Assembly: GCF_019279795.1 (NCBI RefSeq) | Contig: NC_056727.1 | Span: forward strand, 1,209,329,077-1,209,393,076 | Direction of reading: 5' to 3' | From: Protopterus annectens | Taxonomy: Eukaryota; Chordata; Ceratodontiformes; Protopteridae | Length of the DNA stretch: 64,000 nt | Shown: positions 1-10,156 of the stretch, piece by piece | Position numbering within the stretch: position 1 is the stretch's first letter | Layout: each line of letters begins with the position of its first letter | Made by a program: the position numbers and the translations under genes | Notes under the pieces: model-generated | Database searches by the model: none | Seen by the model: the letters and a program-made list of their open reading frames with translations, nothing else | Told to the model about the DNA's origin: nothing

Positions 1-180
1 CCAGGCATAATCTGATGCATCCGTTGTTGCATTCTGCCTGTCTGGGGGTGGTGTGAATGGCTGTCCCTTGTTTTGGTGATAAGCCTTCGCCCACCATCGA
101 AACTCCTGTTGTAGGCAGGGAATGAGAGTAATCATTGTTTCCAGGCTGTGGCAATGCTGAGTCCAGACACTTTTTAGGTA

Positions 181-1210
181 TCATTGAAGTTTCCTCATAT
201 GCAGTCTTGCATATGGAATAAGTAGGATGCAGGATGCCATGAAGCCCAAAGCCTGCAGAATTTTTCTTGCAGATAACTGGGCCTTTATTGCCAATCCTTT
301 GAAATAGGTAGTTAGTTGCCATTGTTTGTCTGGCGTGAGATAAGTCATCTGGGCAGTTGTATTTAAGCTTGCACCCAGGAATATTATCTCTTGAGAGGGT
401 ACTAGTTTTGATTTCTTTTCGTTGACTGTGTACCCTAGGCATGTTAAAAGTCTTTTCACAAACATCAGATGCTGTAGTAGAATGTCCTTGTTCTCTGCTT
501 GAATTAGACAATCATCCAAGTAAGGATATATTTGAATTCCTCTGTCTGCAGAAAGCAATTACTGGTGCCAGGCACTTTGTAAATACCCTGGGCGCAGTAG
601 ATAAGCCAAAGGGCAGTGCAGAGAATTGGTAATGCATTGATCCAGCCTTGAATCTGAGGTATCGTCTGCATGATTGCCTGATTGGGACATGCAGGTATGT
701 CTCTTTTAGGTCTAAAGTCACAAGCCAAGCCTTTTTGCCCAGCATGGGCAGAAGCTGCTGCAAAGTCAACATCTTGAATTTTGGTATATCCAGGAAAGTA
801 TTTAGAATAGATAGGTCCAGTATTGGTCTCCAGGCTTTGTCCTTTCTGGGTACCAAGAACAGTCTTGAGTAAATTCCTTGTCCCTGCCCTTGCTGTGGCA
901 CTTGTTGAATAGCCCCCATGTCCATGAGGGATGAAACTTGTTTTTGTGCCTTTGTCCATTGATTTTTTGGCAGATCTGGCCAACCATTTGCCTTTGGCAG
1001 GGTATGGAAGTGAAACTTGTAGCCTTGTGACACTATGTTTAGAACCCACTTGTCATGGGTTATAATGTGCCAATTTTGAGAATAAAGTACTATTTTTCCC
1101 CCTAAGGGTGCTGCTAGGAGATAAGTGCTTGGTGCAGGCAGGGGGAAGTCATTGGGACTGTTTCCTGTATGGTTGTGATTTGTCTTCTCCACTTTTGGAG
1201 GTAGAAGCAC
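181..1210 (-). pseudogene. DIRS A reverse transcriptase remnant
   Basis: RT of the DIRS type, which would copy the element RNA with RNase H. Two overlapping pieces in different frames, 512-1210 and 181-558, cover the domain. Visible landmarks are WRPILDLS (fingers), VTLDLKETYLHVPI (motif A, with the catalytic Asp), LPFGLSTAPRVFTK (motif B) and YPYLDDCL (motif C, both Asp present). The shift lies between about 512 and 558. The RNase H start lies near the window edge. It follows gag directly with a short overlap, as in the other copies. Confidence 0.8.
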
Positions 1211-2925
1211 CCCACTGCTTAGACCTGTACGAACCTTGCGCTTGGGATCTGCCCCTAGGGCGTCTGGATCTGCCCCTTTGAGGTCTGTCTGACACTGGAA
1301 AGGACCAATTCTTTGTAGGCCAGTGTCTGCTAAACCTAGGTGGCTGTACTTGTAATAAATCTTTGACAGTTTGCATAGATTTAGCTTTGCCCTCCATTTT
1401 CTTTAACACCTCTTCTGCCTTAACACCAAACACGGTATCATGCTGTAACGGTGCATCTAATTTAACTTTGACATGATCAGGCAGATTTTGTTCCATTAAC
1501 CAAGCATGCCTCCTAATTACAGTACCCGTAACTCCGGCCCTGCAGGCGGCCTCCAAAGAATCAAAACCACATTGCAAAGTATGTTTTCCAACTTGTTCAG
1601 CTGTATGCAATAAATCCTGCATTTCTTTTGTTTTCTGCACATTCAGAATTTACCAAAATTTTCTGTTTTAGCAATGTCATGACATGTTGCTGAAATTTTA
1701 GCATATGAAACTGGCAGTTTAAGGCCCTTAAAGCCAAGTTAGCAGATGTGTAAACCTTTTTTCCCCATCTATCCAGTGCCCTAGAGTCTCTGTCAAAGGA
1801 GTTAGGGTTTTTTGCAGCGGAAGCCTTAACCCCTTTGGGACCCTGTGAAATAGTTTCTGGGTCTGCAGTAGGGTTTTTGAAAAGGAATTTATGAGAGTCA
1901 GGAACCCTGTAATATCTGTCAGGCTTAACAGGAGCTGGAGGTAAGGCGTCAGACTAGACTCTGAAAACACATCTACAATGTCTAACACAGGTGGAATAGC
2001 TAGAGGCCTGTGTTGAGGTAGTAAAAGGAAGTCCCTGAGCCTCTTTTTAGATTCTGAAAAATCTTGTCTCTCCCAGTGGAAATGCTCTCTCATGGTATGC
2101 AAGGTTTCCCCAAAAGAATAGTCCTCAGGAGGAGAAGCTGAAGGAATAGATTTCTTCAGTATCAGAATCCTCATAGGGGGGAAATATTCCTGATCAGAAG
2201 AGAAATCAGAAGAAATAGAAACCTGATCTGAAGATTCAGTCTGTCTGTTGCCTAGGCCTCTTATCAGGAGGGGGTTGGGAACCCCTGATCAAGGTAATCA
2301 AGTCTTCGGCCATTTTGAGCATCTGTTTTTTGGGCATGGAGGCCTGTCCATGTGTCTCTTCAGCTTGTTTCTTTGTCATTAAAGGTGCTTTAGTCTTTGC
2401 CTTTGAAGCTGAAGTAGGTTTAATGTATAAATGTTTAGGTCTGAATACACCCTCAGAAGCCAGTGCCTGCTCAGCGGCTCCGGACCCATCTGAGGGAATA
2501 GTGTCCGAGGCTCCAATACCTTGTTTCCAGCGGCATAGCTGACTCCACGTGGGAGTCGGTAGCGGCCTGCGACTCTAAAGTAGCGGGCGTCAGGGGCTGC
2601 AAAAGCGCCTCACTGAGAACCGGTGACTGGCTTAGGAGAAGCTTTGTCGTCTGTTTTGGGCCTTGGTTGCCTGTCTTTTTCTTTGCGTTTTGAGAACTCC
2701 GGTAGTCGGATGGCTATCCGATGACATTTTATAATTAAATCCGTGCCTAAAATAGCTTAATGCAAAACCATACCGATGCTTAATAGATCATTGGTTAAAT
2801 CTAGCACAAAACCGACAACTTGAAACGTCGTGGTCAGGGCCTAGGCAAGGAATACAGTAAGAATTAAAGTCCTTATGAGGTATTTGCTTTCCACAAGAAA
2901 TACAATTATTAACTTTTTCTGACAT
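1149..2925 (-). pseudogene. DIRS A gag-like protein remnant
   Basis: Start chosen at the ATG at 2925, which opens with MSEKVNNCISCGK, the same start as in copies C and E. The N-terminus has CxxC pairs that form a probable zinc knuckle. The middle is Ser/Asp/Glu-rich, and the C-terminal part (1149-1640) carries the conserved helical segment with LRRHAW-like and KMEGKAKSMQTVKDLLQV motifs. The frame is broken at several places, including near 1640-1730 and 2170-2300. Its role, by analogy with other DIRS elements, is RNA packaging; that is inferred. Confidence 0.7.
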
Positions 2926-2944
2926 CGGTCTGGAGCAAGAAAAA

Positions 2945-3246
2945 AGTTTCCCCAATGGGGTACTTAGCTTTAATGAAGACTTCAGATCTGAAACTCGAAC
3001 AAGAAAATCTCAGGAGTCGGCCAACCAGCACTTGCGAACTGCTTCTGCTTCGGGCACCGCTCGGCAAGAAAGACTGAAGAAAATGGCATTGGCTGCTTCT
3101 TTTATACCCCTGACGACCTGACGTCAGGGAAGGGGTGACAGCAACTGATGCAGGATCCAAGACGCTGGAATTCAGGCCAACTGAGGGCAACCTGCCAGCA
3201 GGATTACCCAAATGTAATGACTGCAACAGTGAAACACGAAGAACAT
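2945..3246 (-). repeat. DIRS A left terminal repeat and 5' leader
   Basis: The outer part (about 3060-3246) matches the left terminal repeats of C and E and, in reverse complement, the right terminal repeats at 23764, 39035 and 58875. The inner part is the untranslated leader before the gag start at 2925. Confidence 0.75.
3101..3126 (-). promoter_or_regulatory. TATA box with TGACGTCA site in DIRS A terminal repeat
   Basis: On the minus strand a perfect TGACGTCA (3119-3126), the CRE/ATF consensus, lies upstream of GGGTATAAAAG (TATA at 3101-3106). The same pair, with similar spacing, occurs in C (right repeat), E (left repeat) and F (right repeat). The position fits transcription into gag. Factor binding is inferred. 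Confidence 0.6.
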
Positions 3247-4664
3247 CTGCTCAGATCTAGTTTGCTGCTGTTCCAGACAGCAGCTCGGTCATATGCTCCT
3301 TCTCTGAATCCTTTTTTGGAGAGGGTTTTTAGCTTTTCTACCAGTGTATTTTTCTGTTTAATATTAGTGTAATGTGTCGGTGTGTTTATTGTTAGTGAAA
3401 GGTTTTTTTTTTTTGTATTGCAGAGTTGTTAGCTGGTCAGTTAAGTCAGGGAAGTTGATTAGTGTAGCTGTGTTCCCCACTTTTTGGGACTTGCCTAGTG
3501 CAACTTGTCTATCGTTAGTGCTTAAGATGGAAAAAGCCTTTAAAAAAGCATTTTTCTTGTGGTCATAAGCTTCCCTCTCAGGACGCTCATGACCGCTGCG
3601 TGTACTACCTATGGGTCATTCACCTTGAGTCCCCTTGTGCTACTTGTGAGGGCTTCAGCTCTTGGCAGTCAACGAGAGGAGAGTCAAACTCATCCTTAAG
3701 GGTCTTCTTCCCTTGAGGGTTTCTTTGTTGGCCACATCCAGTAAGGGTGGAAAAGTTGGGTCACAAACATTCTAAGGACTCAATCTTCTAATGGAGACCT
3801 AAAGTGGCCACTCAGTCTTCCACTGATGTTTCTGGCCAGCTGGATCCAAAAGACCCAATATCTTTGGATCCCCTGGCGGCCTTGGCTCAGCCTTTGATTG
3901 CTTTTTGGGGACAGTATTTCAGAGCAGATTCCTTTTGGCTTCTCTGCCTCAGAGTCATTTCCCTTCAGCTTTGGTCATTGGTAAGGCACCCTTCCCTGAC
4001 CATCAGTGTTCTGAGCCCTTTCTTGGTAGAGGTGAGGCTCCTTCAGGGCAGGCCCCCCCCTTTCTCCCTCAACACCACAGGAGTTTTCTCCAGTCTTCCC
4101 CTTTGCTTCCTTGGATCTGTGCTTCCCCAGCTTGGACCACCCGGCCGGATCCATTGCCCCATTGGCTATCCTCCAAGGCCCCACTGGTGGCCTCCTCAGT
4201 TTGGTCATCGCAGTCCACTGAAAGTCTGAAGACAGCAGAGCTGAAGCAGTTGATCCTGTCTTCGGCCTCATCTCTTTGGCTCCTGGCCCTCACCCTGGTG
4301 CCTTGGCTCCCATTTCTGTTTCCTCAACAAGGCCCTATGGATCAAAGGTCTTTGGAACCGATCATCTTCCATTCTTTAGGATTGGAGCCAACTACCTGGC
4401 CAATCCTGACTCCAACTCCGACCCTGGCAGTACTGGAGCTGGGTGAACCCTGGGGCTGACAGGCTGAGGCAGGGGTTCTTGGGCCGGGTTTGACAATACC
4501 GAGGGGGTCATCCCACCCACTCCTGATTTCTGATTTTAATAGCTCAGCCCTGATCTCAGCACAGGGATAGGGTGGAACGGCTACAGATTCTGGCATGTCC
4601 TTGGGGGACTGTCAGGTCAGGGCAGCCCACCTCCACCTCAGATTCTGCCATCTTGGACAGGATA
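3247..4664 (+). mobile_element. Old DIRS element Y (family II), 5' fragment
   Basis: Plus-strand remnant. The first bases (CAGATCTAGTTTGCTGCT) resemble the inner left terminal repeat of element D read in reverse complement. They are followed by a leader and a decayed gag. The outer terminal repeat is cut off by DIRS A. The rest of Y resumes near 16180, beyond inserted PLE, LINE and DIRS B sequences. This is the oldest layer in this part of the window. Confidence 0.6.
3529..4620 (+). pseudogene. DIRS Y gag-like N-terminal remnant
   Basis: Around 3565-3665 the decayed reading contains HDRCVYYLWVIHLESPCATC followed by EGFSS. This lines up with the D gag segment holding SHTSCVYCLG and CSVCHGFSS, so the zinc-knuckle spacing can still be recognised. 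Ser/Pro-rich sequence follows (3804-4459 is open in two frames), as in D. Several stops and shifts. The carboxy half is found after 16230. Confidence 0.55.
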
Positions 4665-4694
4665 AAAATAAACTTGGAGGACAACCAAGAGACT
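4664..4694. repeat. Left arm of a 29-bp inverted repeat flanking the nested block
   Basis: AAACTTGGAGGACAACCAAG and adjoining bases occur here and, as the reverse complement, at 16149-16180. The two arms bracket the PLE pair, the LINE and DIRS B. The cause is unclear: a target duplication would be direct, not inverted. Confidence 0.7.
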
Positions 4695-5353
4695 CCCCAC
4701 AAAACAAATTTAATGAAGCGCTTTTATCTGGGTTCCTAATCAAGACTCCATCAGATACATAATACAAACAATTGTTCAGTTTAAATATCCCCTCCAATAG
4801 TCACATAACATCCTCGTTCCCCTTTAAAAACAGGAGTATAATTTTGATATGATACATTCAAAAACAAAAATAATTACTTAATATACAGTCACTCAATTAC
4901 TTTTAATATATTTAAAATATTTAGAAAATATATCTCAAAATATTTGTAAATAAACTAATATTTACAATTATCTATAACAATTTCATACCCTATCTTTCTA
5001 GATTTTTCAGTTAAAGTAAACAGGTCATGGAACACATTGTTTAAACCTGGATAACTTTGTGCATTCACTCGTAACTGCCAAATTAATTCCAATTTTTCTA
5101 ATAATAAATTAGAAGGTCCCCCTCTGGGATTATGAGTGACCTGATCAATCTCTTTGAACCTAAAATGGTGGTTTGTGTTGTTAATATGTCTTGCCAGAGC
5201 ATTCTCAGGTTTTTTCTTCATGATGTTATACAAATGCTCATACACCTGATCTCTAAGCCTACGCTCGGTCTTCCCAATATAAAACGCATGACACCCTTGA
5301 CAGCTGGCAAGATAAACTATCATTTTGGAATTGCAATTGAACTTCTTAGCCAT
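4690..5353 (-). pseudogene. Penelope-like element 3' part, GIY-YIG endonuclease (minus copy)
   Basis: An open stretch at 4955-5353 encodes the C-terminal GIY-YIG nuclease of a PLE. It has VYLASCQGCHAFYIGKTERR (Y...YIGKT core), LRDQVYEH, the RHINNTNHHF region, RGGPSNLLLEKLELIWQLR and a YPGLNN tail. The usual PLE order is RT then GIY-YIG; the RT is missing here, so the copy is 5'-truncated. The 3' untranslated end runs to about 4690 and contains a hammerhead-like motif. It abuts an inverted second copy. Confidence 0.8.
4717..4754 (-). ncRNA. Hammerhead-like motif, PLE minus copy (degenerate)
   Basis: On the minus strand the sequence reads CTGATGG, a helix-loop, then ATAAAAGCGC. It aligns with the better preserved copy at 5830-5866. 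PLEs are known to carry hammerhead ribozymes in their terminal repeats. Core positions differ from CTGANGA...GAAA, so activity is doubtful. Confidence 0.4.
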
Positions 5354-5399
5354 ACTGAATAATACTGTAAATCATGAAGCTAGCCCCTATAGCCATATG

Positions 5400-5895
5400 T
5401 TTAAATTGGGAAACGCAAACCACCATTTTAGGTTCAAAGTGATTGATCAGGTCACTCATAATCCCAGAGGGGGCCCTTCTAATTTATTAGAAAGGTTGGA
5501 ATTAATTTGGCAGTTACGGGTGAATGCAGACAGTTATCCAGGCTTAAACAATTTGTGTTCCATAACCTGTTTACTGAAACTGAAAAATCTAGAAAGATAG
5601 GGTATGAAGTTATAGATGCTTGTAAATATTAGTTAATTTACAAATATTTTTTAGAGATATATTTTATAAATATTTGACAAATTAAAAGTAACTGAGTGAA
5701 TGTATATTAAAGTAATTATTTTTGAATGCATCTTATATCAAAATTATACTCATCTTTTTAAAGGGGAAAGAGGTTGTCATGTGACTACTGGAAGGATATT
5801 TAAACTGAACAATTATTTGTACTATGTATCTGACGAAGTCTGGGTAAGAACCCGGACAAAAAGCGCTTCATTAAATTTGTTTTGTTTTTAATTTC
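5400..5895 (+). pseudogene. Penelope-like element 3' part, GIY-YIG endonuclease (plus copy)
   Basis: The plus strand at 5415-5640 encodes NHHFRFKVIDQVTHNPRGG, then ERLELIWQLRVN and YPGLNN, the same C-terminal PLE segment as the minus copy next to it. The two copies are joined head to head near 5360-5410, each truncated at its 5' side, with 3' ends pointing outward. Inverted 5'-truncated partners are typical of Penelope insertions. The reading ends with frame damage after YPGLNN. Confidence 0.75.
5830..5866 (+). ncRNA. Hammerhead-like motif, PLE plus copy
   Basis: CTGACGA is followed by GTCTGGGT, loop AAGA, and ACCCGGAC, which can form a helix II-like stem, then AAAAGCGC. A canonical core would have GAAA rather than AAAA after the stem. 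It lies in the PLE 3' end, where such ribozymes are known. Confidence 0.45.
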
Positions 5896-5899
5896 TCCA

Positions 5900-6742
5900 A
5901 GTCTTCTGGGTTTCTAATATGACGGGAATGGACCCCATTCCTAAGTCAAAGTACGATTAAAGTTCATGAAATTAGTATTGTTTCACTCTCTGATGTTAGC
6001 CAAAAGTGCTCTTCGCAGCACCCGCAATGTGCCCAGTAATGACTCCTCCTGCAATTCGTATGGTGTTACATGAATTGGTAACCTATTTAAATAAGACTGT
6101 ACATTTTTTTTATAAGATCAGCTGCTCCTACTACTACTGGAACTGTCTGGGTATCTTTCTTCCACATGGCTCTCGTTTCAGCCTACAGATCAAGATATTT
6201 TATGACTTTGTGTCTCTCTGTACGCAAGACACTGTTAGTCACTGGGTGTGGCGATTTTAATGATCATGAATTAGGTTCAATAAAAATGTCTTCTTTTCTT
6301 GGACCACTATATCCGGTTTTCTAGCATCTATCTTTTGAACTGTTGGTATTGGGTAATCCCATGTATCATTTTCTACAATTCTTTGTGGCTCATGTTTTCA
6401 GTGTTTTTCAGCCACTTCGATACCGTAATATTTGCACAATCTCCAGTGTAACAGTCTTGCCACATTATTATGTATTTCAGTATACAGTCCCTCTGCCATT
6501 AGTGCGTTGCAACCAGCAACAAGGTGTGTGACTGTTTCCAATTCAGTTTTACAAAACCTACATATGTCTGTTTCTCCCACATGTTCAATGGACTTTGTAA
6601 ACCAGTATTGTATGTAGCCCACTGTCTTGGGCTGCCAATATTAACCTTTCCTTTCTTGATGTGAATTCACCTCTCCTTAACCATTTCTGCGTTTGTTCTT
6701 GATCAACATGAGGCTCTTCTAGAAGTTTTCTATACTTGCAAA
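5900..6742 (-). mobile_element. R2-superfamily LINE, 3' fragment
   Basis: 3' end of a non-LTR retrotransposon with a restriction-enzyme-like endonuclease, probably of the R4/Dong/HERO type. It is separated from its RT by DIRS B, which sits inside the coding sequence. The 3' untranslated end meets the PLE 3' end near 5900; the exact limit is uncertain. Confidence 0.75.
6000..6735 (-). pseudogene. LINE C-terminal zinc knuckle and REL endonuclease remnant
   Basis: The minus strand reads KYRKLLEEPHVDQEQ next to DIRS B, then a CxxC...H...C knuckle in CRFCKTELETVTHLVAGCNA, then KIDARKPDIVV, the hallmark of the PD-D/E-K type endonuclease of R2-group LINEs. Downstream, in a decayed frame, comes a KREPCGRKIPRQ-like helix. 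The domain nicks target DNA for target-primed reverse transcription. Stops and shifts after about 6398 show it is dead. Confidence 0.75.
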
Positions 6743-6945
6743 GTACAGTTTTGTACCTACCATAAATGTAGATGTTCGAAGATCCACATTGCTGCAGTCC
6801 TTACTTATGGGTATTCCGCTGTCCTCGGTCGGCCCGAATACCAAAGTATTAGGCTGACGTCGGTCATGGGCGCACAGCCCTGACATCAGAGCGTTAGGGT
6901 ATAAAAGCGCATGACCGACGTCATATCCTCAGTCTTTTCTTGCCC
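6743..6945 (+). repeat. DIRS B right terminal repeat
   Basis: Inverted match to 12020-12192 with few mismatches over the shared part (TATTCCGC against TAGTCCGC, for example). It has an extra outer segment of about 30 bp (GTACAGTTTTGTACCTACC...) absent from the left repeat. That asymmetry is normal for DIRS. It contains GGGTATAAAAGCGC (about 6899) on the plus strand. Confidence 0.85.
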
Positions 6946-7084
6946 CAGATGTCAGAAGGCCCTAAAAGAAAGGCCACAGCCAAAAAACAGAGTACCTTCC
7001 CAAAAGATATGCCCAACTACAGCCATCACCCAAACCATATAACCAAGCTAAGCCACAGAGGGGAAGGAGGGAGGGAAAATTGGA

Positions 7085-7192
7085 CTGCAGCAATGTGGAT
7101 CTTCGAACATCTACATTTATGGTAGGTACAAAACTGTACTATGTTCTTCATCTCACATTGCTGCAGTCCTTACTTATGGGTAGAATCCCAAA
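7085..7192. repeat. DIRS B internal complementary region
   Basis: The first half is the reverse complement of the right outer end (through CTGTAC), and the second half (ATGTTCTTCATC...) is the reverse complement of the left outer end. The joined ends match the circle-junction template expected in DIRS replication models. Confidence 0.85.
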
Positions 7193-7218
7193 GCAACGGG
7201 AAAGGGAGGTTGGCAAAA

Positions 7219-8222
7219 TCATAAAGCATTAGGGGCTGCTAAAATGCCCTGTAAAATTGCAGTGGCAAATCCAGCCCTAGACTTAGAATAAAGAGGAAGG
7301 TGGTAATGTTTAGAAAAAGTATGTACTGAACTCCAAGTGGCTGCTTCCAAAATATCCTTTGTAGCTACCCCCCTTAGAAAGGCAGTGGAAGTTGCAGTAG
7401 CTCTAGTGGAATGAGGTCTGATTCCAGTCGGAATCTCCTTACCATGATGGGAATAACAAAAGAAATACAAAACCCAATCCATTTAGAAATAGTTTGTTTT
7501 GAAACAGGTCTACCCTGTGAACCCAAAGCAAAAGAAACAAACAACTGCTGAGACTGTCTGAACTCCTTGGTTCTGCTCAAATAATAACGCAACTGCCTGT
7601 GAATATCCAAAGTATGCAAAATCTTCTCCCCTTTATTTTGAGGATTTGCATAAAAAGTAGGCAAATGAATAGTTTGGTTTAAGGCCACACTAGAAACCAC
7701 TTTAGGCATAAAGGAAGGATTAGTACACAAAGATACCCTATCCTTATGAAAAATCAAGAAAGGCTCCACTGCCATAAGGGCCTGTAATTCAGAAACCCTT
7801 CTTGCAGAAGTAATGGCCAACAAAAAAGCAGTTTTCCATGACAAATACTTTAACTCGGCAGTAGCTGCAGGCTCAAAAGGTTGTAGAGTAAGCTTTTCCA
7901 ACACAAAATTGAGATCCCAAGCAGGAGTAGGAGCTCTATGTGGGGGTCTTATGTTCTTTGCCCCTCTGAGAAACCGCTTAAACAAAGGATGAGAGAATAA
8001 AGGAGGGTCACAGTCATAATTAGCCGAAATGGCTGCAGCATGAACCTTTATGGAAGAGAAGGACAAACCTTTGTCTAATAACTCAGTAAGATATTGTAAG
8101 GAAGCACTCAAATTAGGCTTGGAAACATCAAAGTCCTTCCCTTTGCTCCAAATAAAAAATCTCCATTTATCAGAATAAACTTTCCTTGTACTAGGCCTCC
8201 TGGCCTCCAAAATAACATTCAA
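7219..8222 (-). pseudogene. DIRS B tyrosine recombinase (one frameshift)
   Basis: Integrates the circular DNA intermediate in place of an integrase. Two overlapping frames, 7374-8222 and 7219-7482, cover the domain. Seen: RRPSTRKVYSDKW (N-terminal arm), AITSARRVSELQAL (first catalytic Arg), HSTRATATS (HxxR box) and SKHYHLPLYSKSRAG (likely Tyr nucleophile region). The shift lies between 7374 and about 7482, where the catalytic C-terminus changes frame, so the protein would be inactive unless the shift is a sequencing error. The start is upstream, overlapping the methyltransferase end. Confidence 0.8.
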
Positions 8223-8254
8223 AACTTGTTGTGGAAGCTGAGAACCTCCAGAAT

Positions 8255-10129
8255 CTAAAACAGAATATGCCAGGCTGTTAGATGCAGAGACTGAATTCTG
8301 ACATTGAGAAAGTGATTGCCCTCCGAGACAAAAGGTGTGGAATCAAAGGCAGAGGCCATGGAGGCTCTCGGACCAAACTCCTCAGTAGTGGGTACCAATG
8401 TTGTCGAGGCCAATCCGGTGCTATCAGGATCATGGATGGCTTGTCTTGTCTGGCCTTCAAGAGAACCTTGGGCAGAAGAGGTAGAGGTGGAAAGGCATAT
8501 ACGTGAAGATTGTTCCAACTGAATGACAGAGCGTCCACCTTCCAAGCTGTGGGATGAAACCTTTTTGTGCAAAACTTTGGCAACTGGTAATTTAGTGGAG
8601 AAGCGAACAGATCTATGTCTGGAGTTCCCCATGACACTGTCAACTTTTGAAATACCTGAGGATCCAATTTCCACCGTGAGGATCCACTATTTGTCTGCTC
8701 AATACATCTGCTAAGGAGTTCTGTGCTCCTGGTAGAAATCTTGCCTGAAGATTGAGGTTGTAACTGAGAGCTGTCTCCCACAAAATCATCGCTTGTCTGC
8801 AAAGAGGGTACAATTAGTTCCCCTTGCTTGTTGATGTACCACATGACAGTTGTGTTGTCTGTTAGAATCAACACCTGCCCTGGGTGAAGTAAATCCTTGA
8901 AAGTCATCAATGCAAATTGTACTGCTAACATCTCCTTCAAGTTGATATGCAAATGTTGAAGTCTGGCAGGCCACGTGTCTTGCACCCATTTTCCATTGAG
9001 GTGTGCTCCCAAGCCTTGTCCGAGGCATCCGTCGTTAGAATCTGACTCGCCTCTGGTCGGGTCACAGAGAGTCCCTTGTTTAGGTGACATTCCTGAGCCC
9101 ACCACAAAAATTCCTTCTGAATGCAAGGTATTATCGGAATGACAGTGTCTAGATCCTGGCAGTGTTGTGTCCATAGATTTTTGAGATACCATTGAAGCTT
9201 CCTCATATGCAATTTGGCATTGGGAAGCACCAGAATACAAGATGCCATGAACCCCAAGGCTTGAAGGACTGTCCTTGCAGTCAGCCTGGACTGTAGAGAC
9301 ATTTGATGGAAATAAAGTGAAAGACTTTTCTGTTTGTCCGGGGTCAAAAGGCCATCTGGGAAGCTGTATTCAGTCTCACACCCAGAAAGCACATGTCCTG
9401 AGAGGGTACTAGACTGGACTTTCTTTCGCTCACAGCATACCCTAGGCATCTTAACACTACCATCACATACTGTAGATGCTGAAGAAGCTCGTCCTTGTCT
9501 TGTGCAATAATCAGGCAATTGTCCAAATAAGGATAAATTTGTATTCCTTCCATCCTGAAAAAGGCTATCACTGGAGCCAGAACCTTTGTGAACACTCTGG
9601 GCGCAGTAGATAAGCCAAAGGGCAATGCAGAGAACTGATAATGTAAATTTCCAGCTCGAAAACGCAGGTACTTCCTGCAACTGGGCCTGATAGGAACATG
9701 AAGATAAGCCTCTTTTAGATCCAGAGTTACCATCCAGTGATCTTTTCCCAGCAGAGGCAAAAGCTGTTGTAATGTCAACATTTTGAACTTTGGAATGTCC
9801 AAATAAGTGTTGAGGAGAGATAAATCCAAAATCGGTCTCCACGTGTTCCCTTTCTTTGGTACTAGAAACAGGCGGGAATAAAACCATAGACCCACTTCTG
9901 AAGGAGGTACTGGCTGTATAGCTCCCATGTGAAGAAGTAATGAAATCTGTTTGTGAGCCTCCATCCTTTGCCGAGGAGGAATGTCTGGCATACCTTTGAA
10001 AGGAGGCAATGTATGGAAATAAAACTTGTAACCTTTGTTTATAATGTCCAACACCCATTTGTCTTGGGTGATTAAAACCAATTTTGCTTGAAGAGAGCTA
10101 GCTTTCCTCCCAAAGGAGCTGCCAGGCAA
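8255..10129 (-). pseudogene. DIRS B RT/RNase H/putative methyltransferase
   Basis: RT at 9344-10129: WRPILDLS, VTLDLKEAYLHVPI, LPFGLSTAPRVFTK. Motif C reads YPYLDNCL, so the second catalytic Asp is Asn. RNase H follows with TTDASDKAW, NLKEMLAV and TDNTTVMWYINKQG (acidic residues present). Then comes PDIDLFASPLN ... VDALSFSW ... YAFPPLPLL ... MILIAPDWPRQHW (8278-9240), the segment I take as the Dam-like N6-adenine methyltransferase domain described in DIRS elements. Frames change at about 9240 and 9350. The YAFPP stretch may be motif IV; that is inference. Confidence 0.75.
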
Positions 10130-10156
10130 GAAGAATCTGGCAGCTGAAAATGCAGG

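Larger units (their letters stand above)
1..3246 (-). mobile_element. DIRS-type retrotransposon copy A, 5' part (family I)
   Basis: Tyrosine-recombinase retrotransposon read right to left. The 5' (left) terminus is at 3246, where the element ends in GAACAT as copies B, C and E do. Gag-like and RT coding remnants follow. The RNase H, recombinase and right terminus lie outside the window. Beyond 3246 the sequence resembles the inner left terminal repeat of a family II DIRS (compare the part of D near 36690-36710), so A appears to have jumped into element Y. Reading frames are broken by shifts and stops, so this copy is a fossil. Confidence 0.85.

Noticed and set aside
3804-4459. Overlapping plus-strand frames as a host gene
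   Set aside because: They lie between DIRS Y gag knuckle and gag helix remnants and have the linker composition of D gag, so Y gag decay is the simpler reading.
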